Below are positions 56,577-64,000 of a DNA stretch of 64,000 bases, one piece after another. The position numbers were made by a program, and so were the translations under genes. Source of the stretch: Pelagibacterales bacterium SAG-MED13 (GTDB lineage Bacteria > Pseudomonadota > Alphaproteobacteria > Pelagibacterales > Pelagibacteraceae); assembly GCA_014654165.1 (NCBI GenBank), contig JACWDK010000002.1:44427-108426 (forward strand), read 5' to 3'. The notes below the pieces were generated by a model. That model saw only the letters and a list, made by a program, of their open reading frames with translations. It searched no databases and had not been told where the DNA came from. The first letter of the stretch is position 1, and each line of letters opens with the position of its first letter.

Positions 56577-57630
56577 TAATTTTTTTGAAGTTAAAAATGT
56601 TGATTTTAAAATTGGAGGTAAAACTAAAGTAGCTAATGTATCTTTTGCTATTGAAAATGAAGGCGATGTGATTTGTCTTTTAGGTCCATCCGGTATCGGA
56701 AAAACTACTATTTTAAGAACAATTGCAGGTTTAGAAAAAATTAAAAAAGGATCGATTGAACTTAAGGGAAGTATATTATCTTCAGAAAAAAAAAATCTTG
56801 AGCCAGAGGATAGAAATATATCTTTGGCGTTTCAAGAAAACAGTTTATTTCCACATTACACTGTAGAAAAAAATATATTATTAGGTGCAGAAAGAAATAA
56901 AGGTAAAAAAGATCATCAAGTCAGCTTACAAGAAATTATAGAGTTATTAGATATTTCTTTAATATTAAATAAATATCCACATGAAATTAGTGCTGGCGAA
57001 GCACAAAGAGCTTCTCTTGCAAGATCTTTAGTAACTCAGCCAGACTTATTATTGTTAGATGAACCATTATCTAATGTGGATCAAAGTTTTAAGGAAGAAA
57101 TACAAGAGAAATTAAAGAAAATATTAAAGAGTTCGAAAATTACCACAATTATTGTTACTCACGACTCTTATGAAGCTTTTTATTTAGGATCTAAATGTGG
57201 AATAATTTTAAATCAAGAACTAAAACAATTTGATGATCCGTATAATGTTTATCATTTACCAAACTCCATTGAGGTAGTTAATTTTTTAAATAGAGGAACA
57301 CTTATTCCCGCAGAAGTAACAAGCCCTAAAAGCTTGGAAAATAAAGACCTTGGAACAATTACTGGTAATTTTATTAAGCCTTTTCCAATAGGATCAAAAG
57401 TAAAGCTTTTAGTACAACCAGAGGACTTACACCATGATGATAAAAGTAATTTAAAATTTGAAGTGGTGGACAGAAAGTTTAGAGGCACTAATTTTATTTA
57501 TACGCTTAAAACTCCCAGTAATACCCTAATTCCAGTTTTTGTTCACTCCCATCATATCCATCAACATGAAGTTGACGAAAAATTTGGTATCAAAAGGCCA
57601 ATTCATATTGATCATATAGTTTGCTTCTAA
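56569..57630 (+). CDS. fbpC: Fe(III) ABC transporter ATPase
   Basis: 353 aa. Walker A GPSGIGKTT (39-47), signature region as ISAGEAQRASLAR (Ser-Ala in place of Ser-Gly), Walker B LLLLDEPLSNVD, and a C-terminal TOBE-like domain. It overlaps the permease frame by eight bases, which supports the longer permease as the ancestral form. Completes the importer for ferric iron. Confidence 0.93.
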   Translation: MSNNFFEVKNVDFKIGGKTKVANVSFAIENEGDVICLLGPSGIGKTTILRTIAGLEKIKKGSIELKGSILSSEKKNLEPEDRNISLAFQENSLFPHYTVEKNILLGAERNKGKKDHQVSLQEIIELLDISLILNKYPHEISAGEAQRASLARSLVTQPDLLLLDEPLSNVDQSFKEEIQEKLKKILKSSKITTIIVTHDSYEAFYLGSKCGIILNQELKQFDDPYNVYHLPNSIEVVNFLNRGTLIPAEVTSPKSLENKDLGTITGNFIKPFPIGSKVKLLVQPEDLHHDDKSNLKFEVVDRKFRGTNFIYTLKTPSNTLIPVFVHSHHIHQHEVDEKFGIKRPIHIDHIVCF

Positions 57631-57649
57631 TAGAAAGCTTTTTAATAAA

Positions 57650-58342
57650 ATGAATAGTAATTTTAAAATATTCTTAAAAGGAATTGTTGATGTAAGTCCA
57701 TTGATGATACCCGTTGTACCATTTGGTTTAATATTTGGTGTCCTTGCTATTGATATAGGATTTACCCCTTTAGAAACAATGGGAATGTCTTTAATAGTAT
57801 TTGGTGGCGCTTCCCAGATTGTTCTTTTACAATTATTTTCTGGAGGTGCTTCTTCTTTAGTTATCATCAGTTCAGTCGGAGCTGTAAACTCAAGACATTT
57901 ACTTTACGGAGCAGTAGTCTCTGAACATTTATCAGATTTGAAATTAATTTGGAAAATTATAATTTCTTACTTTCTAATTGATCAAGCTTTTGCAATATCC
58001 AATGAATATTTAAAGAAAAATAAAGATAGAAATCGATATTTTCATCTAGTTGGTGGTGGGGCAACTTGTTGGGTTATCTGGCAATCAACAACATTATTAG
58101 GAATCATTTTAGGTGCATCTATACCTGAAAAGCTGGGGCTAAGTTTTGCAGTTCCATTAACTTTTTTAGCATTACTAGTTAATGATTTTAGAAAATTTAT
58201 AAATGTAATTGTAATAATTGTTTCGGGAACAGTAGCTACTTTAGGTTATAATTATATTCCTTTCAAAGCTTATGTAATAGTTGCAGCTTTAGCTGGTTTA
58301 TTAATTGCTATGATATTAACCAAAACTATTAAAGCAAAATGA
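57650..58342 (+). CDS. azlC: AzlC-family branched-chain amino acid exporter, large subunit
   Basis: 230 aa, about 7 membrane segments. VPFGLIFGVLAI and FGGASQIVLLQL are AzlC-like, together with AVNSRHLLYGA. AzlC and AzlD form an exporter of branched-chain amino acids and analogues. Overlaps azlD by four bases. No regulator adjacent. Confidence 0.93.
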   Translation: MNSNFKIFLKGIVDVSPLMIPVVPFGLIFGVLAIDIGFTPLETMGMSLIVFGGASQIVLLQLFSGGASSLVIISSVGAVNSRHLLYGAVVSEHLSDLKLIWKIIISYFLIDQAFAISNEYLKKNKDRNRYFHLVGGGATCWVIWQSTTLLGIILGASIPEKLGLSFAVPLTFLALLVNDFRKFINVIVIIVSGTVATLGYNYIPFKAYVIVAALAGLLIAMILTKTIKAK

Positions 58343-58653
58343 GCAATTGGACTTTAATTATATATTGTGGATTAATTACATATCTCACTAGATTTACAAT
58401 GATAGCATTAATTAAAAAAGAAATGTTTAATGACAGAATAAGAGAGATATTATCTTTTGTACCATCTGCGATATTCCCAGCTATTATTTTTCCTGCAATT
58501 TTTATAAATGAAATAGGATTATTCCAAATAGAGGAAAACCCAAAGATATTAGCAGCAATAATTGCAATGGTGATTGGGATATTATCTCGAAGTATAATTG
58601 CGACAATTTTTTCTGGATTAGCATCTTATTGGTTTCTAATTTTTGTTGTATAA
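58339..58653 (+). CDS. azlD: AzlD-family small subunit of amino acid exporter
   Basis: 104 aa with about four helices. YLTRFTMIAL at the N-terminus and FVPSAIFPAIIFPAIF in the middle are the AzlD pattern. ATG overlaps azlC by four bases; the next gene starts six bases later. Confidence 0.92.
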   Translation: MSNWTLIIYCGLITYLTRFTMIALIKKEMFNDRIREILSFVPSAIFPAIIFPAIFINEIGLFQIEENPKILAAIIAMVIGILSRSIIATIFSGLASYWFLIFVV

Positions 58654-58659
58654 GAACCT

Positions 58660-59049
58660 ATGAAAAAAATTTACATATTTATTTTTTGTATATTTGCTTT
58701 TAGTGCTAATGCGATGGAGAAAAAGACAACCTTTGATAAAGAGTTGTTTGATAAAGCACAGTCAGAGGGTAAATTTGTAGTAGTAAGTTCTTGGATTAAA
58801 TATTGTTCATCTTGCGCTGGTCAGATGAAAATTCTAAAGCAAGCCAAAAATGAAGGTGGACTATCTGATATTAAATTTGATAATATTGAATATTTTTCAT
58901 TTGATGTAACGAATGAAGAAATTGCAAATTTACTAAATGTACAGTACCAAACTACACTTTTAATTTTTAAAGATAACAAAGAAATTTATAGAAGTGTTGG
59001 TGAGACAACTAAAGATTTAATTTACGAGGCTATTAAATCTTCAATTTAA
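58660..59049 (+). CDS. periplasmic thioredoxin-like protein
   Basis: 129 aa. Signal peptide about 1-17 (ending SANA), then a thioredoxin fold with active-site CSSC (residues 50-53, KYCSSCAGQ) and a cis-Pro-like YQTTLLIF replacing the usual proline region. Resembles DsbD C-terminal or TlpA-like domains. It overlaps the convergent hydrolase gene by four bases. Confidence 0.83.
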   Translation: MKKIYIFIFCIFAFSANAMEKKTTFDKELFDKAQSEGKFVVVSSWIKYCSSCAGQMKILKQAKNEGGLSDIKFDNIEYFSFDVTNEEIANLLNVQYQTTLLIFKDNKEIYRSVGETTKDLIYEAIKSSI

Positions 59050-59732
59050 AGTTCAGCACCTAATTTAAGATTATTTGCAACATTAAAATCTATTGCTGCA
59101 GGCTTCTTTAAATTTAGGTTGTTCATTATCTCAATATATTCCTCAACATTATTAACCTGTAATCTTGGATTAAATTTCTTTTCTTTACCAATGGTACTAA
59201 CTATTTCTCCCTTATAATCATGCGCGGGGTAGACAAGAGTTTCGTCAGGTAGTTTTAAAAGTCTATTGAATAACGAGTTATAAGCATCTTTTGAATTACC
59301 ATTTTGGAAATCTGTTCTTCCAGTACCATTAATAAGCAAGGTATCACCTGAAAATAAATAATTATCCATTAAAAAACTAAAGCTGTCAGAGGTATGGCCT
59401 GGAGTATAAAGAGCTTTAATCTTTAATTGATCAAGTTTAATTATTTCTTCATCTTTAACTTTTATCTCAACAGCATCTGTTGGGGTATGTTCTCCCATAA
59501 TAGTTACACATTGAGTTTTGTCTCTCAATTTACCAGCACCAGTGACATGATCAGCATGAATATGGGTATCTATTACCTTTACTAGTTTTAAATTTAATTC
59601 AGTAAGTAACTTTATGTAGTCTTCGACATTTTCTAAAACAGGATCGATGATTAAAGCTTCTCTTCCCTCTGCTGAGGCAATTATGTAGGTGTAAGTGCTG
59701 GATTTTTGATCAAAAACTTGTTTAAAAATCAT
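59046..59732 (-). CDS. persulfide dioxygenase-like metallo-beta-lactamase fold protein
   Basis: 228 aa. HxHxDH as THIHADH with H57, H59, D61 and H62, followed by TPGHTSDS, FSGDTLLINGTGRTDF and VYPAHDYKG, the ETHE1 order. Persulfide dioxygenase uses one iron to oxidise glutathione persulfide to sulfite. It may finish sulfide detoxification started by the methanethiol oxidase. A glyoxalase II is the alternative, but the RTDFQ segment favours ETHE1. Confidence 0.88.
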   Translation of the reverse strand: MIFKQVFDQKSSTYTYIIASAEGREALIIDPVLENVEDYIKLLTELNLKLVKVIDTHIHADHVTGAGKLRDKTQCVTIMGEHTPTDAVEIKVKDEEIIKLDQLKIKALYTPGHTSDSFSFLMDNYLFSGDTLLINGTGRTDFQNGNSKDAYNSLFNRLLKLPDETLVYPAHDYKGEIVSTIGKEKKFNPRLQVNNVEEYIEIMNNLNLKKPAAIDFNVANNLKLGAEL

Positions 59733-59754
59733 AAGTAAATATTATCATAAAATT

Positions 59755-60192
59755 ATGGAAACCACTACATTTGACTGGTCCTGTAAAAATACTTGGAAAC
59801 AAAGTGCAAAAAATACCGCATGGTGTTTGCTCGGATGTGCCATAGGAGATTTTGGTACTATCTTATTTTTTCAATTAACAGAAATACCATTTCCAGTTTT
59901 AGGAATAATGATTCTCGCAATAATCAATGGAATTATCACAAGCATAATTTTAGAGACAATTATTTTGATGAAACAAAAATTTGGTTTTAAGAACGCTTTA
60001 AAAACTGCAACTGGTATGAGTTTAATTTCAATGTTGAGTATGGAAATTATGATGAACTTAACAGATTATTTGCTTACTGGAGGTGCAATTTTAACATGGT
60101 GGGTAATTCCAATAATGTTAATCGTTGGATTTTTAACTCCTTGGCCTTATAATTATTGGAGACTTAAAAAATTTAATATTGCTTGTCACTAA
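59755..60192 (+). CDS. DUF4396-like membrane protein
   Basis: 145 aa with four to five membrane helices. N-terminal NTAWCLLGCAIGDFG (about 20-34) fits the DUF4396 pattern, where the Cys-containing helix starts the domain. Divergent from the persulfide dioxygenase gene, with a 22-base gap. Function unknown; possibly copper- or redox-related. Confidence 0.7.
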   Translation: METTTFDWSCKNTWKQSAKNTAWCLLGCAIGDFGTILFFQLTEIPFPVLGIMILAIINGIITSIILETIILMKQKFGFKNALKTATGMSLISMLSMEIMMNLTDYLLTGGAILTWWVIPIMLIVGFLTPWPYNYWRLKKFNIACH

Positions 60193-60223
60193 TCTAAGAA
60201 AAAAATAAATCCAAATTCATTAA

Positions 60224-61531
60224 ATGCAAAAATCGTCAGTATCTTATATTCTAAAACTATCGATACCCATTTTCTTTGCCAATTTAGCAATTCCACTAGT
60301 AGGTATTATCGATACAGCTCTAATGGGAAACCTTGGAAATCTTTCTTATTTAACTGCAACATCAATTGCAGCAAATTTATTTTCGATGATATTTTGGAGT
60401 TTTGGTTTTTTAAGAATGGGAACGGTAGGTATGGTTTCACAAGCTATGGGACAAAATAATTATCAAGAAATTTTAAATATAGTTTTAAGAAATATATTCT
60501 TTGTATTAATTATTTCAGTTTTAATCTTTGTATCTCAATTATTTATTCTTAGTTTAAGTTTCAAAATATTTAATCTATCAGAGTTAACTAAAGAATTTTA
60601 TACTCAATACTTTAAAATTAGAATTTATTCAGCTCCTGGTGAGTTAACTTTGTATGTAATAACAGGTTTATTTGTTGGTCTACAAAAGACTAAAGTTTCT
60701 AGCTTGGTAGTGGGGTTTTTTTCTATTTTAAATATATTTTTGAGTATTATCTTGGTTTCAAAATTTGATTTAAATATTAGAGGAGTTGCATATGGCACCC
60801 TGTTTTCTGCATTAGTCACATCTGTAATATTTTTGATTTATACTTTTAACTATCTCAGCAAATTTACTACTATTAAGATCGATTTATCCAAACTTTTAAA
60901 CTTAGAAAAAATGAAAGAAATTTTTAATATAAATTTTGATATTCTTATTAGAACCATTTTGTTAACATTTTCTTTTTTATGGTTTACATATTTGGGAACT
61001 CAAATTGGAGAAGATTATGTTGGCGCTAATGCTATTTTAATTAATTTAGTTTTCTTATCAGCATTTATATTAGATGCCTATGCATTTTCAACTGAGGGAA
61101 TGATTGGATATTCTCTTGGTAAAAAAGATTTAAAACTTTTTAAAAGCATTGTTAAAAATTCTTTTATACTGAGTTCTTTAACAGGTTTTTTTATTTCAAT
61201 TATTTATTTCTTCATAAATGAAAGTGTAATTAATTTAATGTCTGATATTGAAGAAATTAGAAAATTAAGCTTATCTTATGTAATTTGGTTAATCTTACTA
61301 CCTTTCATTGCATCTTTCTGTTATCAATTTGATGGTATTTTTATTGGATCTTCTCAAACAAAAGAACTGAGAAATGCTATGATTTTTTCTGTATCTTGTT
61401 ATTTATTAATTTCAATAATTTTAACAAAATATTTATTTAATACAGGGGTTTGGATTTCACTTTGTTTGTTTATGATATTAAGAGGAGTATCATTATTTTA
61501 TTATCTAAATAGAATTTATAAAAGATTTTAA
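60224..61531 (+). CDS. MATE family efflux transporter
   Basis: 435 aa with 12 predicted membrane helices in two halves. FFANLAIPLVGIIDTALMGNLG (about 18-39) and the equivalent start of the second half near 235 are typical for DinF/NorM-type exporters. Substrate unknown. It precedes a methyltransferase gene by 24 bases. Confidence 0.93.
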   Translation: MQKSSVSYILKLSIPIFFANLAIPLVGIIDTALMGNLGNLSYLTATSIAANLFSMIFWSFGFLRMGTVGMVSQAMGQNNYQEILNIVLRNIFFVLIISVLIFVSQLFILSLSFKIFNLSELTKEFYTQYFKIRIYSAPGELTLYVITGLFVGLQKTKVSSLVVGFFSILNIFLSIILVSKFDLNIRGVAYGTLFSALVTSVIFLIYTFNYLSKFTTIKIDLSKLLNLEKMKEIFNINFDILIRTILLTFSFLWFTYLGTQIGEDYVGANAILINLVFLSAFILDAYAFSTEGMIGYSLGKKDLKLFKSIVKNSFILSSLTGFFISIIYFFINESVINLMSDIEEIRKLSLSYVIWLILLPFIASFCYQFDGIFIGSSQTKELRNAMIFSVSCYLLISIILTKYLFNTGVWISLCLFMILRGVSLFYYLNRIYKRF

Positions 61532-61555
61532 TTTTTAGATAATATTTAAAGAATC

Positions 61556-62266
61556 ATGGTAAAAATGAATATTAAAAATTGGGATAATAAAACTTGGCTT
61601 TCTTCTAATGATTATATTAGGTCATTTAATAAATTTTTATTCAAAAATATAAGATTAAACCCAAATTCTGAAATATTAGATATTGGATGTGGTCGAGGTA
61701 AAATTTTAGGAACAATAAAATCAAGTTTAAAACTTAAAAGTAAGCCAACTGGTATTGATATTATAAATCACAAAGATAAAGATAAAAGGATAAATTTCAA
61801 AAAAACAGATGCCATATCGTTCTTTTTGACTAGTAAGAAAAAATTTGATTTAATTTTGATTAAACAAACAATTCATTTGTTAACCTTTAAAAAAATAAAA
61901 AAATTATTATTTCTTTGTAAGAAAAATTTGAATCATAAAGGTAAAATTTTTATTTTAACATTAGATGGAAAAAAAAACGAATTACCCACCTTTAGAAAAA
62001 TGAAAATAAGACTCAATAAATCTCTTAAAAGAGATAACAAAGTTTTAAAACTCATCACTAGACTTTATCCTCAACGAAAAAGAAAAAACTTTATCTATAA
62101 AGTCAAAATCAATAAAAAAAAATATCTTACTATGATTGAGAACAAGTATATCTCAATTTTATTACCATTATCAAAAAATGAAATTTTAGAAGGTATTCAA
62201 GAAATTAATCATAAATATAAAAATTATATTCAATTTAGAGATAAACTGGATTGCTTTATTTTATAA
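61556..62266 (+). CDS. SAM-dependent methyltransferase
   Basis: 236 aa from the first ATG; a second ATG nine bases on is equally possible. Motif I is ILDIGCGRGKILGTI (about 41-55), post-motif LILIKQTIHLL. The C-terminal half is strongly lysine-rich. It overlaps the convergent cytochrome b561 gene by six bases. Acceptor unknown. Confidence 0.85.
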   Translation: MVKMNIKNWDNKTWLSSNDYIRSFNKFLFKNIRLNPNSEILDIGCGRGKILGTIKSSLKLKSKPTGIDIINHKDKDKRINFKKTDAISFFLTSKKKFDLILIKQTIHLLTFKKIKKLLFLCKKNLNHKGKIFILTLDGKKNELPTFRKMKIRLNKSLKRDNKVLKLITRLYPQRKRKNFIYKVKINKKKYLTMIENKYISILLPLSKNEILEGIQEINHKYKNYIQFRDKLDCFIL

Positions 62267-62788
62267 GATTCTTTTTAGTAAGTTTTCTTTAAATAAAACT
62301 TTATGTGCTATTACTGCTAAAATATGTAATGAGATTAAGGCAATCAGACAATAATTTGAAATTATATGGATATCATAAAATATTTCTGCTAGTTCGAAGT
62401 TATCTTTAATTTCTAGATTAAAGAAAAATAAGTCAAGTATTTCACCATTAAATAATTTCTTAAAAGCACCTGAAATAGTAATAGTCAAGATAGTTAAATA
62501 CAAAAGTACATGATTCATTGTCGCTATTAACTTTTGTCCTGGAAAAACACTGTTACCTAAAGATGGAGTTGGATTGAAAATTTTATAGATTAACCTCAAT
62601 ATAGTTAAATAAAATATCGAAAGACCAACAACAACATGAATACTTTCAATAGTTAATCTTGTTTCATTGAAATCAAGATCAACCAAATAGAAACCCAATG
62701 GTATTTGAAGAATTAATGCTACGGCACTTAACCAATGAAATGTTTTGGAAATAAAACCATATTCTGTTGAGTTATTTGTTAGATTCAT
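62261..62788 (-). CDS. cytochrome b561-family protein
   Basis: About 175 aa with four helices from the ATG complement at 62786-62788. A longer frame from 62887 adds 33 residues of poor character. Haem-ligand histidines are visible in KTFHWLSAVALIL, ESIHVVVG, TMNHVLLYLT and ISLHILAVIAHK. It should pass electrons at the membrane. Confidence 0.83.
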   Translation of the reverse strand: MNLTNNSTEYGFISKTFHWLSAVALILQIPLGFYLVDLDFNETRLTIESIHVVVGLSIFYLTILRLIYKIFNPTPSLGNSVFPGQKLIATMNHVLLYLTILTITISGAFKKLFNGEILDLFFFNLEIKDNFELAEIFYDIHIISNYCLIALISLHILAVIAHKVLFKENLLKRIL

Positions 62789-62924
62789 ACGATTTAAGAA
62801 TATCATAAATAAAATTTTAAAGGAGTCTGCGTTATCAAAACAACTGTGACCAAGTTGTACAACTTGATGATATACTCCATATTTCATTGATGATACAAGG
62901 GTTCATAATTAATTATTATTTAAT

Positions 62925-63407
62925 ATGATACTAAAAAATAATTTGATTAGGTTAGCTGTCTTAATGATATTAACAATATCATTCTTTTATATAATTAATT
63001 TTGCAACATATGAAAAAAATGCTTTGGCTAATATTAATAATAAACAGAATGTCGAAATTTTTAAAACTCCTACTTGTGGATGTTGCAATGGATATGTTTC
63101 ATTTTTAGAAAAAGAAAAATTCAAAGTAAAACAAACAGATATGGGAAGTCTTCATACAATTAAACAAAAATTTAATATTCCGTTAGAAATGCAGTCTTGT
63201 CACACTACAATCATGGACAAATACTTTATTGAAGGTCATGTTCCGCTAGAAGCGATAAATAAATTATTAAAAGAGCAACCTGATATTGATGGAATAGCAT
63301 TGCCCGGAATGCCGATTGGAACACCAGGTATGCCAGGTGATAAGGATGAGCCTTATGTTATTTATCAACTTATTGACGGGAAATTCTCAGTATTCATGAC
63401 AATATAA
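62925..63407 (+). CDS. DUF411 metal-binding protein, membrane-anchored
   Basis: 160 aa: signal anchor (about 8-27), then DUF411 with TPTCGCCNGY (C51, C53, C54) and QSCHTTIMDKYFIEGHVPLEAI. DUF411 proteins are often linked to copper handling. Conserved end GIALPGMPIGTPGMPG is intact. Divergent from the b561 gene; a cytochrome c gene follows six bases later. Confidence 0.92.
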   Translation: MILKNNLIRLAVLMILTISFFYIINFATYEKNALANINNKQNVEIFKTPTCGCCNGYVSFLEKEKFKVKQTDMGSLHTIKQKFNIPLEMQSCHTTIMDKYFIEGHVPLEAINKLLKEQPDIDGIALPGMPIGTPGMPGDKDEPYVIYQLIDGKFSVFMTI

Positions 63408-63412
63408 AGTTA

Positions 63413-63862
63413 ATGGTACAAAAAATAAAAATAATAAAAATATTTATAATTATTTTTTCCTTAATCTTTCCTTTTTCCACCAACGCTCAAACTGTAGAAG
63501 AAATTATTAAAGGTAGAAAAGCATTATTTAGTAAAAATTACAGTACTGCTAAGAGGGTTCAAACTTTTGCCAGTAAAGGTGATTTTGTTAAGGCTTCAAG
63601 CTTGATGAAAGAAATGAGTGAAAATTACTTAACTTTACTCGAATATTTTCCAGATAATACAAAAGAGGGTTTTAAAACAGAGGCTTTACCAATTATATGG
63701 GAGAATAAAGATGAGTTTAACAGTTTGATGAAAAAATCCTCTACTGACATGATTGAACTAGCTAAAGTAATAGATTCTAGTGATGATGTTAGAGCTAGTT
63801 TACAAAAATTTATGTGGAGTAATTGCAAAGCTTGTCACAGTAAGTTCAGAGCACCTCATTAA
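63413..63862 (+). CDS. cytochrome c'-like protein
   Basis: 149 aa with a signal peptide (about 1-25, ending STNAQ). The haem motif CKACH (C138, C141, H142) is close to the C-terminus, typical of class II cytochromes c. Four-helix bundle expected. It is next to DUF411 and b561, forming a small redox group. Confidence 0.9.
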   Translation: MVQKIKIIKIFIIIFSLIFPFSTNAQTVEEIIKGRKALFSKNYSTAKRVQTFASKGDFVKASSLMKEMSENYLTLLEYFPDNTKEGFKTEALPIIWENKDEFNSLMKKSSTDMIELAKVIDSSDDVRASLQKFMWSNCKACHSKFRAPH

Positions 63863-63904
63863 ATTTTAAATTGATTTAGTAAAAAAAATATATAAGCTTG
63901 AGTC

Positions 63905-64000
63905 ATGAATTATATTACTGGTCTAATAAATTTAATAGTGAGTTTAGTTGTCTCTACAATTATAATTTACGCTATAAATATTGTAGCTGGTTTTGCTGGA
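63905..64000 (+). CDS. membrane protein, truncated by window edge
   Basis: ATG 63905 opens a frame of 32 codons to the edge. Residues 7-27 are hydrophobic (LINLIVSLVVSTIIIYAINIV), so the protein begins with a membrane helix. Nothing more can be said. Possible same transcript as the cytochrome c' gene, 42 bases upstream. Confidence 0.6.
   Translation, partial: MNYITGLINLIVSLVVSTIIIYAINIVAGFAG

Noticed and set aside
59793..59990. 65-codon frame inside the DUF4396-like gene
   Set aside because: Another frame of a coherent membrane protein; Arg/Asn-rich nonsense-like composition.
62789..62887. Extra 33-residue N-terminus for cytochrome b561
   Set aside because: No family similarity and it shifts the first helix; ATG complement at 62786-62788 is the better start.
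1..64000. Search for tRNA, rRNA, CRISPR, IS elements and integrase genes
   Set aside because: No cloverleaf, spaced repeat array, transposase-like or integrase-like protein could be seen by eye.

Overview
The window looks like an AT-rich, very compact alphaproteobacterial genome, most likely the SAR11 clade (Pelagibacterales). The assignment rests on gene content (Tmm, Tdm, TMAO transporter, GmaS/N-methylglutamate synthase, dimethylglycine dehydrogenase with ETF, sarcosine-oxidase set, AcuI, methanethiol oxidase), Lys/Asn/Ile-rich proteins, genes that abut or overlap by 1-8 bases, and gaps mostly under 100 bases. No tRNA, rRNA, CRISPR, IS element or phage module was seen, and no stretch over 300 bases lacks a gene.

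Region by region. 1-11 kb, minus strand: from tdm (TMAO demethylase) through a small winged-helix-like regulator, an FAD oxidoreductase, gmaS and mgsA-mgsB-mgsC to a lysine-rich unknown, amt and a small membrane protein cut by the edge. 11-18 kb: tmoX-like TMAO-binding protein (with promoter and strong terminator), three small genes including a MORN protein, the transporter ATPase and fused permease, then tmm on the opposite strand. 18-26 kb: gpsA, fhs, and soxBDAG-like genes (sarcosine oxidase or N-methylglutamate dehydrogenase), with soxB frameshifted in an A9 tract. 26-31 kb: a frameshifted DMT transporter, racemase, cold-shock protein, GNAT, purK, purE. 31-35 kb: an uncharacterised four-gene unit (M19 dipeptidase, 551-aa unknown, DUF3726-like, CxxC mini-protein). 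35-43 kb: a DmdA-like GcvT-fold demethylase plus a short MetF-like protein, divergent from a tight operon of Rieske oxygenase, methyltransferase, P-loop kinase, nucleotidyltransferase, crotonase, membrane mini-protein, methanethiol oxidase, ferredoxin and CoA-binding protein. 43-50 kb: flavodoxin-fold reductase, then dimethylglycine dehydrogenase with etfB, etfA and ETF-QO. 50-54 kb: DUF2237, hisI, folE, acuI, LysR. 53.6-57.6 kb: an iron ABC transporter behind a Fur-type palindrome, its permease interrupted by an amber codon. 57.6-64 kb: azlCD, thioredoxin-like protein, persulfide-dioxygenase-like hydrolase, DUF4396-like, MATE, methyltransferase, cytochrome b561, DUF411, cytochrome c'-like, and a truncated gene.

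How the genes work together. The left half encodes most of a methylated-amine pathway: TMA to TMAO (Tmm), TMAO uptake, TMAO to dimethylamine plus formaldehyde (Tdm), then methylamine to gamma-glutamylmethylamide (GmaS), N-methylglutamate (MgsABC), and oxidation by a Sox/Mgd-type complex feeding folate C1 units to Fhs. No recognised dimethylamine monooxygenase is present; the FAD oxidoreductase between tdm and gmaS is a candidate for that step. The middle holds further methyl-group chemistry (DmdA-like enzyme, Rieske oxygenase, methanethiol oxidase, dimethylglycine dehydrogenase with its electron chain). The window encodes four proteins with GcvT-type folate domains. Function calls come from sequence motifs and context read by eye; no database search was run.
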